Shown piece by piece: positions 1-8,094 of a stretch of DNA of 64,000 bases. Source of the DNA: Xanthocytophaga flava (GTDB lineage Bacteria; Bacteroidota; Bacteroidia; Cytophagales; 172606-1); assembly GCA_030068525.1 (NCBI GenBank), contig JASJOS010000019.1, positions 150,442 through 214,441 on the forward strand, in the 5' to 3' direction. The position numbers and the translations under genes are program-made. Under the pieces are notes generated by a model, which worked only from the letters and a program-made list of their open reading frames with translations, had not been told where the DNA came from and did not search any database. Numbering within the stretch: the first letter of the stretch is position 1; the number at the start of each line of letters is the position of its first letter.

Positions 1-306
1 CATGGCTGCGATATATTCCAGAAACTCATAGGCATTCAGATTGGGATATACCCCAAAATCCTGTGGAAGGTAGCCCAGAATCTTACGGATATAATTGGGA
101 TGGTTCACAATATCTTCACCATCCAGAAATAGAGTGCCTTTGGTAGGTTTACTGATGGTAGCAATAATTTTCATCAAGGTTGACTTACCAGCCCCATTAG
201 GTCCCAATAGTCCTAAAATGCCTCTGTCAATGGTAATAGAATAGTTGATTAATCCTGCTTTCTGTTTAGTGTATTGTTTGGTAAGGTCTTTAATTACTAG
301 AGGCAT
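1..306 (-). CDS. ABC transporter ATP-binding protein (5' part; cut by window edge)
   Basis: Only the first 102 residues lie in the window; the gene continues beyond position 1. Reading leftward from the ATG at 304-306, the protein begins MPLVIKDLTKQYTKQ and has a perfect Walker A motif, GPNGAGKST, at about residues 36-44. A Q-loop region follows (LGYLPQDFGVYPNL). Known of the family: this is the nucleotide-binding subunit that powers a membrane permease, and the form of the N-terminus and Q-loop is that of CcmA/NatA-type exporters with separate permease subunits. The signature motif and Walker B are outside the window, so the substrate cannot be inferred. No clear promoter was found upstream. 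Confidence 0.9.
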   Translation of the reverse strand, partial: MPLVIKDLTKQYTKQKAGLINYSITIDRGILGLLGPNGAGKSTLMKIIATISKPTKGTLFLDGEDIVNHPNYIRKILGYLPQDFGVYPNLNAYEFLEYIAAM

Positions 307-685
307 CGTATTTATTTTGCGGACGGGTAGCGAAAGAGTTAGGAACAACAAATATGAATGAAATTTAATATCTTTTAAAACTTTCAATAGTATCTGTTTA
401 GCAAAAGGACTATCTTTTTGTAGTCATATCTGTACTTATACTTCAGTAAAAAGTAACCGTACATAGTAACCTGATTGCATTTTTCTGTTCACCAAGAAAA
501 CGAATGAGATTTTTATCTCAGAAATTGGCAGCGAAATATCCTCTTATCGATCCTTAGATATCAATCTACACAAAAAGGTTACAGTTGACTTGAGATATAG
601 TATCAAGAAGGAATATTATTGATTGATTCTGGTAAGGACAAAACAACCTAACATTACCGGAAGCGTTGTGCAAATTGTTGTGCAA
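307..685. other. Intergenic stretch, no gene seen
   Basis: About 380 bases between the ABC ATPase start and the tRNA terminator. It is A+T-rich and has no convincing open reading frame on either strand. It must hold the promoter of the leftward ABC gene, but I see no exact Bacteroidota -33/-7 pair. Confidence 0.6.
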
Positions 686-723
686 GAAAAAAGGGTTACA
701 GCATTTTACAGCTATAACCCTTT
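686..723 (-). terminator. Rho-independent terminator of tRNA-Arg
   Basis: Read on the minus strand, a 13-bp stem AAAGGGTTATAGC pairs with GCTGTAACCCTTT (one T:G wobble) around an 8-base loop and runs into a T tract. It lies 11 bases past the tRNA 3' end, as expected for a monocistronic tRNA. Confidence 0.8.
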
Positions 724-733
724 GATACTCAAG

Positions 734-807
734 TGGACTCGTAGGGAGTCGAACCCCAAACCTTCTGATCCGTAGTCAGATGCTCTATCCAATTGAGCTA
801 CGAGTCC
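734..807 (-). tRNA. tRNA-Arg (anticodon ACG)
   Basis: The 74-base minus-strand gene folds as a standard cloverleaf. The acceptor stem is GGACTCG/CGAGTCC with discriminator A. The D arm contains TAGCTCAATTGG. The anticodon stem TCTGA/TCAGA encloses the loop CTACGGA, with ACG at positions 34-36, and the T arm contains GGTTCGACTCC. CCA is not encoded. The ACG anticodon is the established substrate of TadA, which deaminates A34 to inosine so that the tRNA reads CGU, CGC and CGA. The tadA gene starts 144 bases away on the opposite strand. The gene has its own promoter (848-878) and terminator (686-723). Confidence 0.96.
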
Positions 808-847
808 GTATAAACATAAAACGTGTTGTTCTATCGTTTACGGGCTG

Positions 848-878
848 CAAAGGTAGAGATAAAAATATAAACTCCAAA
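848..878 (-). promoter_or_regulatory. Promoter of tRNA-Arg (Bacteroidota -33/-7 type)
   Basis: On the minus strand TTTG (875-878) is followed by a 19-base spacer and TACCTTTG (848-855), an exact match to the Bacteroidota sigma-ABfr consensus TTTG-N19-21-TAnnTTTG. Transcription would start near 838-842, about 30 bases before the mature tRNA. Confidence 0.8.
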
Positions 879-951
879 AAAAATCTTTAAAGATTTAAAT
901 TTTCTCCGGAAAGTCTCTTTTTTTGCAGAAAAACTACATGATTCACAGATA

Positions 952-1398
952 ATGATTGGTCAACCTACAGATGAGACATGGATGTATCGGGCACTTGAAC
1001 TTGCCTATTATGCTTTTGAGGAAGGAGAAATACCTGTAGGAGCGATTGTGGTAGCTGAAGGAAAAATCATTGGCAAAGGATATAACCAGACCGAAAAGCT
1101 GCATGATGTGACAGCACATGCAGAAATGCTGGCGATTACAGCTGCGGCTCAGCATCTGAATGCTAAATACCTGAACCGATGCACACTGTATGTCACTCTG
1201 GAACCTTGTGTAATGTGTGCAGGAGCACTATTCTGGTCGCAGATAGGACGACTGGTTTATGGAGCTTCGGATGATAAAAGAGGGTATGCAGGCAAAGATA
1301 CGAACCTGCTTCACCCCAAAACACAGGTAGTATCAGGTGTGCTGGCAGCAGAATCCGAATCGCTGATAAAAGCCTTTTTTCAACGCCTTAGAAACTAA
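952..1398 (+). CDS. tadA: tRNA-specific adenosine deaminase TadA
   Basis: This cytoplasmic enzyme deaminates the wobble adenosine (A34) of tRNA-Arg(ACG) to inosine. The 148-residue protein has the zinc-dependent cytidine-deaminase fold with both diagnostic motifs. HAE at residues 56-58 gives the zinc ligand His56 and the proton-shuttling Glu58; PCVMC at 85-89 gives the zinc ligands Cys86 and Cys89. Length is normal for bacterial TadA. An ATG at 938 is followed almost at once by a stop in its own frame, so 952 is the start. The gene is divergent from its own substrate tRNA gene (734-807), with no other gene between. No obvious terminator separates it from the dismutase gene 180 bases downstream. 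Confidence 0.95.
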   Translation: MIGQPTDETWMYRALELAYYAFEEGEIPVGAIVVAEGKIIGKGYNQTEKLHDVTAHAEMLAITAAAQHLNAKYLNRCTLYVTLEPCVMCAGALFWSQIGRLVYGASDDKRGYAGKDTNLLHPKTQVVSGVLAAESESLIKAFFQRLRN

Positions 1399-1579
1399 TC
1401 ATATAACGGGCGAATAGGAGTCAAAGAATGCTTCTTTTATGAAAGAAAAGCCAATTCAATGAAACTAATTGTTTTTTCTCGTGTTAATTAAAATACTAAA
1501 CAAAGATTATCCATAACCCTTTTTTAGTAATAATAACTTATACTATTTTTCAACTTTCAACCTTAAACTATTTATTTTT

Positions 1580-2191
1580 ATGGCATTTGAATTAGCTCCC
1601 CTTCCGTACGCTCATGATGCGCTGGAACCATTTATTGACAAAGCAACTATGGAAATTCACCATGGCAAACATCACCAGGCTTATGTGACAAACTTAAATA
1701 ACGCGGTAAATGGGACTGACCTGGCCAATCTAAGCCTTGAAGATTTGATTAAGAATATAAGCAAATACCCAGCACCTGTTCGCAACAATGGTGGTGGTCA
1801 CTGGAACCACACTTTCTTCTGGAACATCCTGAAGAAAAATGAAGGCGGCAAACCTACAGGTTCACTGGCTGCTGCTATTGACAAAAAATTTGGTTCTTTT
1901 GATGCATTCAAGGAAGAATTTACCAAAGCAGGTGTAGGTCGTTTTGGTTCTGGCTGGGCATGGTTAATTGTTGAGCCTAGCGGAGAACTGGCAATCACTT
2001 CTACTCCTAATCAAGATAATCCTCTGATGGATGTAGCGGAGAAAAAAGGAACTCCTGTATTGGGTCTGGATGTATGGGAACATGCCTATTACCTGAAATA
2101 TCAGAACAAGCGTCCTGATTATATCGGTGCATTCTGGAACGTAGTAAACTGGGATGCAGCAAACCAACACTATGAAGCAGCTAAAAAATAA
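1580..2191 (+). CDS. sodA: Superoxide dismutase, Fe/Mn family (probably Mn)
   Basis: The enzyme converts superoxide to oxygen and hydrogen peroxide. The 203-residue protein carries the four expected metal ligands: His27 (MEIHHGKHH), His77 ([11 protein letters not shown]), and Asp164 and His168 (DVWEHAYY). Metal choice is inferred. A glycine run sits before HWNH, where Fe enzymes usually have AAQ, and the Gln of NQDNP matches the Mn-type active-site glutamine; a cambialistic enzyme cannot be excluded. There is no signal peptide, so it should be cytoplasmic. It is a single-gene unit with a strong terminator 21 bases past the stop. The DNA upstream is A+T-rich with no recognisable Shine-Dalgarno, as is usual in this phylum. 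Confidence 0.95.
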   Translation: MAFELAPLPYAHDALEPFIDKATMEIHHGKHHQAYVTNLNNAVNGTDLANLSLEDLIKNISKYPAPVRNNGGGHWNHTFFWNILKKNEGGKPTGSLAAAIDKKFGSFDAFKEEFTKAGVGRFGSGWAWLIVEPSGELAITSTPNQDNPLMDVAEKKGTPVLGLDVWEHAYYLKYQNKRPDYIGAFWNVVNWDAANQHYEAAKK

Positions 2192-2212
2192 GCTTTAATT
2201 TATAAAAATAAC

Positions 2213-2240
2213 AAAAGCCCGCTATTTTTGGCGGGCTTTT
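2213..2240 (+). terminator. Terminator of the superoxide dismutase gene
   Basis: A perfect 10-bp stem AAAAGCCCGC/GCGGGCTTTT with an 8-base loop lies 21 bases after the stop codon. It is flanked by A and T tracts. Confidence 0.85.
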
Positions 2241-2350
2241 TGCTTGTAAATACTGTTAAGACCATGCAATTTATATAGCCTCTATAATTGATCCGGCTAT
2301 TCTGAAACTGAAATTAAATTAGTATTTACGCTGCTTTCTGTTTTGATTCA

Positions 2351-2491
2351 ATGCTTACGATTAGGGATAACGATACAACAAACGAACTTCCTCCTTTTCT
2401 AAATACCTGGCCTCGGATGTATAGCTTTGTCCTTTTGAATCTGGTAGCACTTATTCTGCTGTTTTACTGGTTCACAAAGGCGTTTGAGTAA
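2351..2491 (+). CDS. Small single-pass membrane protein upstream of symporter
   Basis: A 46-codon frame (ATG 2351, TAA 2489-2491) encodes a polar N-terminus (MLTIRDNDTTNELPPF), a W-P-R-M-Y turn and one hydrophobic helix at about residues 25-41 (FVLLNLVALILLFYWFT). It lies 135 bases before the sodium:solute symporter gene on the same strand. From memory, small proteins with a PPF...W...Y...L-rich helix pattern accompany SSS transporters in related bacteria. The role as an accessory subunit or assembly partner is inference. It is too short for default gene callers, and coding potential rests on its composition and position. Confidence 0.5.
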   Translation: MLTIRDNDTTNELPPFLNTWPRMYSFVLLNLVALILLFYWFTKAFE

Positions 2492-2626
2492 AATATACTT
2501 ACCGTTCACCACGTAAGTATTGTATCTGTGGCAAAAATCCTATCTTTTTGCAGCCAGGATATTTCAGCTGTTCCTGACTAAACAGCTTTACCCATATACA
2601 TTCGAAAACCACCTTTCGGAACCGGA

Positions 2627-4339
2627 ATGACCAAACTTGACTGGCTGGTACTTATAGCCACTATCACTCTTATTGTTGTATACGGTATCTGGAAAGGGCG
2701 CCGTAATCGTGATATGCAGGATTACCTCCTGGCAAGCCGCTCCCTTCCCTGGTATATTGTTTGTCTGTCAATTATGGGCACTCAAGCCAGTGCAATCACA
2801 TTCCTGTCTGCACCAGGTCAGGCGTATGGTGATGGGATGCGCTTTGTGCAGTTTTACTTCGGCCTTCCACTAGCTATGGTAGTGTTGTCCATAACAGCAG
2901 TACCTATCTATCATAAATTACACGTATATACAGCGTATGAGTACCTTGAAAGTCGATTTGACTTGAAAACCCGTACGCTGGCAGCGACCTTGTTCCTTAT
3001 TCAAAGAGGTATTTCTACAGGCGTAAGTATTTATGCTCCGGCCATTGTGTTGTCATCAATTTTGGGTTGGAGTGTACAATGGACCTGTGTACTTAACGGT
3101 ATACTGGTATTGCTGTATACTGTAAGTGGTGGCACCAAAGCTGTAAGCTATACCCAACTTACCCAAATGATTATTATTCTGAGTGGAATGGCGGTGGCCG
3201 GCTTTCTGACTGTGCAGCTATTGCCGCCGGATATTACCTTTGCAGATGCATTGCGTGTAGCAGGCAAAGCTGACAAGCTCAATGTAATAGATTTAAAGTT
3301 TGATCCCAATAATCAGTATAATATCTGGTCGGGGCTTATAGGTGGTTTCTTTCTGTCTCTCTCCTACTTTGGTGCAGATCAGTCGCAGGTAGGGCGTTAT
3401 CTGTCCGGAAGCTCTGTAACTCAGAGCCGTCTGGGTTTGTTAATGAACGGTATTGTGAAGATACCTATGCAGTTCGGGATTCTGTTTATTGGAGCTATGG
3501 TATTTGTCTTTTATTTGTTTGTACAACCGCCTCTGTTTTTCAACCATATAGAGCTGGATGCACTCCACGATCATGGATATACCCAGCAGGTAAATACATT
3601 GCAATATCAACAAGACTCCTTATTCAAGATACAACAGCACGACCTCCGCACACTAATACAAGCAATGCGGGATAACAAAGGAGTAGTGGAAGCTGAACAG
3701 AAGTTTCATACTACCCGTTCGCAAATGCAGCAGGTACGTACTCAGGTTACAAATCTGATTAAGCAAGATAAGAAGGTAGAAAAAGTAGAGGACACCAATT
3801 ATGTATTTCTCTCCTTTGTCACACGTTTTCTTCCTTCCGGGTTAGTAGGCTTGCTAATTGCCATTGTGTTACTGGCTTCTATGTCTTCCGTAGCCGGAGC
3901 TCTAAACTCGCTTACCTCTACTACTATTATAGACGTATACAAACGCATTTTGTGCCCGGATTTATCCGAAGCCCGTTACCTGACTGCGTCTCGCTGGATT
4001 ACTGTTGGCTGGGGAGTATTTAGCATTGTAGTGGCTTTGTATGCAGGCCAATTGGGCAATTTGCTGGAGGCTGTTAACCGTCTGGGGTCATTGTTTTATG
4101 GCGTAATTCTGGGAATTTTCCTTTGTGCCTTCTATATACGCCGCATTCGTAGCTATGCAGTATTCTATGGAGCTATTCTGGCTCAGATTACTGTTTTTCT
4201 GCTATACTGGCTGACTCCTATTGCGTTCTTGTGGTATAATGTAATTGGATGTATTCTGGTGATTATTTTTGCCTTCCCTATAGAATTGTTTCAAAAGAAA
4301 GCAGAGGTATTACAGGAAAGCGAAACGGTAATCGAATGA
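2627..4339 (+). CDS. Sodium:solute symporter (SSS family)
   Basis: This 570-residue inner-membrane transporter has the SSS (LeuT-fold) pattern of about 13 helices. The N-terminus (LDWLVLIATITLIVVYGIWKG) is followed by the family segment around ASRSLPWYIVCLSIMGTQAS, and the motif GLVGLLIAIVLLASMSSV at about residues 405-425 is the conserved late core helix. Substrate (sugar, inositol, sialic acid, amino acid) cannot be inferred. Unusual is a hydrophilic, Gln/Lys-rich, coiled-coil-like insertion at about residues 305-390, between two helices and before FVTRFLPSGL, where relatives have a short loop. A small membrane protein gene precedes it. The ATG start gives the expected short N-terminal tail. 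Confidence 0.9.
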   Translation: MTKLDWLVLIATITLIVVYGIWKGRRNRDMQDYLLASRSLPWYIVCLSIMGTQASAITFLSAPGQAYGDGMRFVQFYFGLPLAMVVLSITAVPIYHKLHVYTAYEYLESRFDLKTRTLAATLFLIQRGISTGVSIYAPAIVLSSILGWSVQWTCVLNGILVLLYTVSGGTKAVSYTQLTQMIIILSGMAVAGFLTVQLLPPDITFADALRVAGKADKLNVIDLKFDPNNQYNIWSGLIGGFFLSLSYFGADQSQVGRYLSGSSVTQSRLGLLMNGIVKIPMQFGILFIGAMVFVFYLFVQPPLFFNHIELDALHDHGYTQQVNTLQYQQDSLFKIQQHDLRTLIQAMRDNKGVVEAEQKFHTTRSQMQQVRTQVTNLIKQDKKVEKVEDTNYVFLSFVTRFLPSGLVGLLIAIVLLASMSSVAGALNSLTSTTIIDVYKRILCPDLSEARYLTASRWITVGWGVFSIVVALYAGQLGNLLEAVNRLGSLFYGVILGIFLCAFYIRRIRSYAVFYGAILAQITVFLLYWLTPIAFLWYNVIGCILVIIFAFPIELFQKKAEVLQESETVIE

Positions 4340-4402
4340 TCTTCCTCTATCTGTAAAGAGAGACTCAGCCTATAAAAATTGTAACAACTTATTTATACCT
4401 CT

Positions 4403-4897
4403 ATGTCGGGTCATGCTTCATTTTATTTGTTGAATCAGGAACATTTAAAAGCCGTTGAAAAAGCATGGAAACCTGTTGAGACCAGATTGTGGTGGGGACG
4501 AAAGAAAACAACGTTTCCTTTCATACAAGACTTTTACACCTATACAACGTTTTTAGAAGACTACCCTTATTCTGGTTGGATATATACACAAGTGTTTCTA
4601 TACTTTGATGATGTTTTTGGTTATAGTGACCTGGAACTGGCAAAGGAAGCAAACCGCATAAGCATGGGAGGAGCAACAATTACTCTGTTTACACACAGAG
4701 ATAAAGAGAAAATTATTCATAAACTTGCACCCTCGCAATTGTCCATAGACAAGCTGCGTTATTTTGCAGAGGAATATTACGAAACTCCGGAAGAAAAACA
4801 GTCAAGTGGAGAATCACTACTACTGGCTATAGAACTTCTGCATAACTGCCTGCAAAAGATAGAACCAGGAAAAATTCTTATGTTACATGTCGGATAG
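4403..4897 (+). CDS. Hypothetical protein overlapping truB
   Basis: I do not recognise this 164-residue soluble protein. It has no signal peptide or membrane helix. The first half is rich in aromatic residues (FYTYTTFLEDYPYSGWIYTQ), followed by a mixed alpha/beta part (DDVFGYSDLELAKEANRI) and a helical C-terminus. The last 11 bases overlap the truB start, which suggests translational coupling and a shared mRNA; a functional link to tRNA modification is only inference from that. The C-terminal residues ILMLHVG are encoded across the truB start. Confidence 0.75.
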   Translation: MSGHASFYLLNQEHLKAVEKAWKPVETRLWWGRKKTTFPFIQDFYTYTTFLEDYPYSGWIYTQVFLYFDDVFGYSDLELAKEANRISMGGATITLFTHRDKEKIIHKLAPSQLSIDKLRYFAEEYYETPEEKQSSGESLLLAIELLHNCLQKIEPGKILMLHVG

Positions 4898-5600
4898 TAC
4901 ATCTCTTACTTCAAATCAACCCATACCTCCTAATCCGGGTCAGGTTATTCTTATTAATAAGCCTTTACGCTGGACGTCCTTTGATGTTGTTAAAAAACTC
5001 AAATTCGCTATAAAAGCCAAAAAAATCGGACATGCAGGTACACTTGATCCGCTGGCAACAGGTCTGCTGATACTTTGTACCGAAAAAATGACCAAGCAGA
5101 TTGATACCTACCAGGCTCAGGAAAAGGAATACACAGGTAAACTGGTATTGGGTAAAACAACACCTTCTATTGATCTGGAAACAGAGTTTGATGCAGAATA
5201 CCCCACAGATCATATTACGGTGGAGAAAATTCATGAAGCAGCACAAAAACTTACAGGTGAAATACAACAGATCCCTCCAATCTTTTCTGCTATCCGTATT
5301 GATGGCAAGCGCGCCTATCATAAAGCACGCAAAGGTAAAACAGAAGCAGATGTAGAGATCAAACCTCGTACAGTACTGATTTCAGCATTTGAGATTACCC
5401 AGATACAGCTACCAGAAGTAAGCTTTCGTATTGTATGCAGCAAAGGCACCTACATACGCAGTATGGTACGTGATTTCGGTCAATTGCTGGAGTCTGGAGC
5501 CTATATGTCTGAATTATGCAGAACCCGTATCGGAGAGTTTCGGTTAGAAAATGCACAGAGCATTGAAGATTTTATAAATTTGCACAAAAAGGATGTGTAA
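4887..5600 (+). CDS. truB: tRNA pseudouridine-55 synthase TruB
   Basis: TruB isomerises U55 in the T loop of elongator tRNAs to pseudouridine. The 237-residue protein has the catalytic aspartate in [11 protein letters not shown] (Asp54), preceded by the family N-terminal motif [13 protein letters not shown], and later [14 protein letters not shown], typical of the TruB fold. It ends soon after the catalytic domain, without the C-terminal PUA-like extension of the E. coli enzyme (about 310 residues); the short form appears normal in Bacteroidota. It starts inside the preceding unknown gene and is followed 70 bases later by ribF, so the three are probably co-transcribed. Confidence 0.95.
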   Translation: MSDSTSLTSNQPIPPNPGQVILINKPLRWTSFDVVKKLKFAIKAKKIGHAGTLDPLATGLLILCTEKMTKQIDTYQAQEKEYTGKLVLGKTTPSIDLETEFDAEYPTDHITVEKIHEAAQKLTGEIQQIPPIFSAIRIDGKRAYHKARKGKTEADVEIKPRTVLISAFEITQIQLPEVSFRIVCSKGTYIRSMVRDFGQLLESGAYMSELCRTRIGEFRLENAQSIEDFINLHKKDV

Positions 5601-5670
5601 ACAGATAAGAGTATAGTGAGATCGTGAGTCATTGCTGAAAATCCTTTATCTGTCTTTAATCAGCTACCAG

Positions 5671-6600
5671 ATGAATATTTACCATACATTAGAAGAATTT
5701 CATAAACTGTCGAATGCTATTGTTACCAGTGGTACATTTGATGGAGTACATCTGGGTCATCAGAAGATTCTGACACGATTACGCGAAATAGCTCAAACTA
5801 CTAGTGGGGAAAGTGTAGTAATTACCTATTGGCCTCATCCACGTACAGTCGTATCAGAAGCCACAGATCTACACCTTCTGTCTACCATAGAAGAAAAGAT
5901 AGAACTACTTCAACTACAGGGAGTACAGCATTTGTTAATCATACCCTTTACCCGTGACTTTTCTGAGTTAACTTCTGAACAATTTATCCGCCAGATACTG
6001 GTAGATAAGATTGGTACCCAGAAGCTAGTCATTGGTTATGATCACCGGTTTGGACGTAATAGAGAAGGTAGCTTCGAGCATTTATCACAGAATGCATCAC
6101 TGTATGGCTTTGAAGTGGAGGAAATCCCCCGCCAGGATGTAGACCATGTTGGGGTAAGTTCATCCAAGATTCGGCAGGCGTTATTGGAAGGTAATGTACA
6201 TATAGCTGCAGAATACCTGGGTAGGGCTTACAGCCTGACAGGAGTAGTAGTAAAAGGGAATCAGTTGGGTCGTACCATTGGTTATCCTACGGCGAATATA
6301 CATGTTTCAGAATCCTATAAGTTGATTCCTGCCGATGGAGTATATGCGGTACAGGTACAGGTGAATGACAAAATACATGGAGGAATGATGAATATCGGTA
6401 TGCGTCCTACTATACATGGTACACATCGTACAGCAGAAGTAAATATCTTTAATTTTGATGAAGATATTTATGGCACAGACATTACAGTTTCCTTCATTGA
6501 AAAGATTCGCAATGAGCAGAAGTTTAATGGCCTTGACGCCCTAAAAGCTCAATTGCTACAGGATAAGCAAACTGCCCTGCAATTACTAAAGAAATACTAG
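5671..6600 (+). CDS. ribF: Bifunctional riboflavin kinase / FAD synthetase RibF
   Basis: RibF phosphorylates riboflavin to FMN and then adenylylates FMN to FAD. The N-terminal nucleotidyltransferase domain (about residues 1-180) has the nucleotide-binding HxGH-type motif in GTFDGVHLGHQKIL. The C-terminal riboflavin kinase domain (about 185-309) has GVVVKGNQLGRTIGYPTANI. I chose the ATG at 5671, which gives 309 residues beginning MNIYHTLEEF, the usual N-terminus of this family in the phylum. The frame is open to a TTG at 5632, but the extra 13 residues look unlike the family. It lies downstream of truB and converges with the NUMOD4-like gene. Confidence 0.94.
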   Translation: MNIYHTLEEFHKLSNAIVTSGTFDGVHLGHQKILTRLREIAQTTSGESVVITYWPHPRTVVSEATDLHLLSTIEEKIELLQLQGVQHLLIIPFTRDFSELTSEQFIRQILVDKIGTQKLVIGYDHRFGRNREGSFEHLSQNASLYGFEVEEIPRQDVDHVGVSSSKIRQALLEGNVHIAAEYLGRAYSLTGVVVKGNQLGRTIGYPTANIHVSESYKLIPADGVYAVQVQVNDKIHGGMMNIGMRPTIHGTHRTAEVNIFNFDEDIYGTDITVSFIEKIRNEQKFNGLDALKAQLLQDKQTALQLLKKY

Positions 6601-6615
6601 TAACTACAGGGCAGT
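6571..6615. repeat. Hairpin spanning the ribF stop codon
   Basis: The inverted repeat ACTGCCCTG (6571-6579) and CAGGGCAGT (6607-6615) is extended inward by TTACTA/TAGTAA, giving about 15 of 17 paired bases around a 9-base loop. It overlaps the last ribF codons and sits between convergent genes, so it may act as a terminator or 3'-end stabiliser. There is no T tract after it. Confidence 0.45.
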
Positions 6616-6630
6616 AATGCCATTATATAC

Positions 6631-7869
6631 TCAGAAAATATCAGCCAAGACTTTTTCCTGTAGTCTTCGGGCTTTTTCTCTCTCTTTGCGTTGTTTTACA
6701 GATATAAGCTGCAGGTTATTGGTACTTGGCAGCAAAGAGTTCTGAGAAATAACTACCAGGTTACGATCTGCTAGGTCAAATGGTGCCACAAAACAGCAAT
6801 AAACCAACCTGGCGATAGAGATCTGTTTTTTCTGTCGGTTCTTTGTCAGGTTTACAGATAGGTATCTGCCGTTTTGTCCTTCCGAATCTTTTGTCTTACC
6901 ACTATTCAGACGAAGAGCCATAATTTGTTCAGGCAACCAGATTTTACCTCGTGTAGCACTACTCCAGCCAGCCAGCTTTTTGACTCTCCCCAGATTAGAT
7001 ACCTGATACAATCCCTGGTAGTGTGCCAGATCTGCCCATTGTTCCCCTTCCATATCCTCCAGTGATAGATTCAGATAAGGAGGAATTAAGACTTTGTCTA
7101 TTTTGGGTTTACCGGCCTTTTCCCATAAAGAATGATTAAACTCTTTATTACTGGCAGTTTCTATCTCCTTCTCTTTTTTCGCAGATTGGAGAGCAGGGTC
7201 AGCCAGTCGCCAGTGATATCCTCCTGCTGTATAGCTTTTACCAGACACAGTAGTGTATATGCTACCAGAGGGAATGGCTGTTGCTTTCTCAGCAGCATAA
7301 ATACTTTCAAAACGTGCGATCTCAGTACCACTTACTGTATATTGTATCACAGCTTGCTTATGGTCCGCACGCCAGCTCCTAGCTCTGCCTTTCGCAAACA
7401 TCTTATACTTCTGTTCACTGATAGATAACAGTTCCAGATTTGTGTAGTGGACATTAAGGCTGTTACAGTCTTTATACGAAACTACCAAGCTATAGTCTTC
7501 CAGATCAAACGGCCTCACAAAAAGATAATATACCAATCGCGCCAAAGCTATCCGTTTTTTCTTTCCTTCTTTACCTAGCGAACAGTTGATATGGATTGAC
7601 TCTGTATTCAGGTAGGTATTCTTGCTTTTGGTTACAAAAAGCCGCATAATTCGCTCGGGTTGCATCCGAAAACGCCCCTGAGGCATTTCTACCCGTCGGG
7701 ACAGAGACTTCAACCGTCCATAATTAGACAAATGATAGTTTTCAAATCCAGGTATTTCCTTCCATTCTTCACGAGGAAAGTCTCGTAGAGAATGACTTGT
7801 CAGAACATTGATAACAGAATCAAATGTGATTCTCCGTTCTGGTGTGATTTGTTTGGTTTGCTCAGCCAT
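6631..7869 (-). CDS. Tandem NUMOD4/NUMOD1 protein with degenerate HNH regions
   Basis: The 412-residue protein is built from homing-endonuclease DNA-binding modules. A NUMOD4-type module at about residues 35-75 (EEWKEIPGFENYHLSNYGRL) is followed by an HNH-like region at 105-150. A NUMOD1-like helix-turn-helix segment spans about 172-222 (AVIQYTVSGTEIARFESIYA...GGYHWR). A second NUMOD4 lies at about 276-320 (WADLAHYQGLYQVSNLGRV) and a second HNH-like region at 350-392. In active relatives the HNH region reads HRLV...NH.DGNK.NN...NLEW; here both copies begin ARLV and lack the later histidine (VVSYKDCNSLNV; VVISQNSLL). Nuclease activity is therefore unlikely, while DNA binding may persist. It is free-standing, not within an intron or intein. 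Confidence 0.8.
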   Translation of the reverse strand: MAEQTKQITPERRITFDSVINVLTSHSLRDFPREEWKEIPGFENYHLSNYGRLKSLSRRVEMPQGRFRMQPERIMRLFVTKSKNTYLNTESIHINCSLGKEGKKKRIALARLVYYLFVRPFDLEDYSLVVSYKDCNSLNVHYTNLELLSISEQKYKMFAKGRARSWRADHKQAVIQYTVSGTEIARFESIYAAEKATAIPSGSIYTTVSGKSYTAGGYHWRLADPALQSAKKEKEIETASNKEFNHSLWEKAGKPKIDKVLIPPYLNLSLEDMEGEQWADLAHYQGLYQVSNLGRVKKLAGWSSATRGKIWLPEQIMALRLNSGKTKDSEGQNGRYLSVNLTKNRQKKQISIARLVYCCFVAPFDLADRNLVVISQNSLLPSTNNLQLISVKQRKEREKARRLQEKVLADIF

Positions 7870-8040
7870 AGATTTTCACGGATCATGTTCAGATTTTATA
7901 CAGCAAAGACAAACTATCTTTTCCAGTATACCATATCTATCGCTCATTAAGCGACAAAATGCCATATTATTGAGGCAAAACCGATTATTTCATCCAAAAC
8001 TGTAAATCAGGTTTTTCTAATCTTGTTCTGGTGACATAAA

Positions 8041-8080
8041 ACAAAAACACCAGAAGTAATTTGCTTCCGGTGTTTTTGTT
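8041..8080 (-). terminator. Terminator of the multi-PAS kinase gene
   Basis: ACAAAAACACC-A-GAAG pairs with CTTC-C-GGTGTTTTTGT around a 7-base loop, with one internal mismatch. It lies about 15 bases beyond the kinase stop codon on the minus strand and ends in a T-rich tract in that direction. Confidence 0.8.
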
Positions 8081-8094
8081 TAGTTAGCGATCTT

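Noticed and set aside
5632..5670. Upstream TTG start for ribF
   Set aside because: The extra residues do not resemble the family N-terminus, and an ATG at 5671 gives the expected MNIYHTLEEF start.
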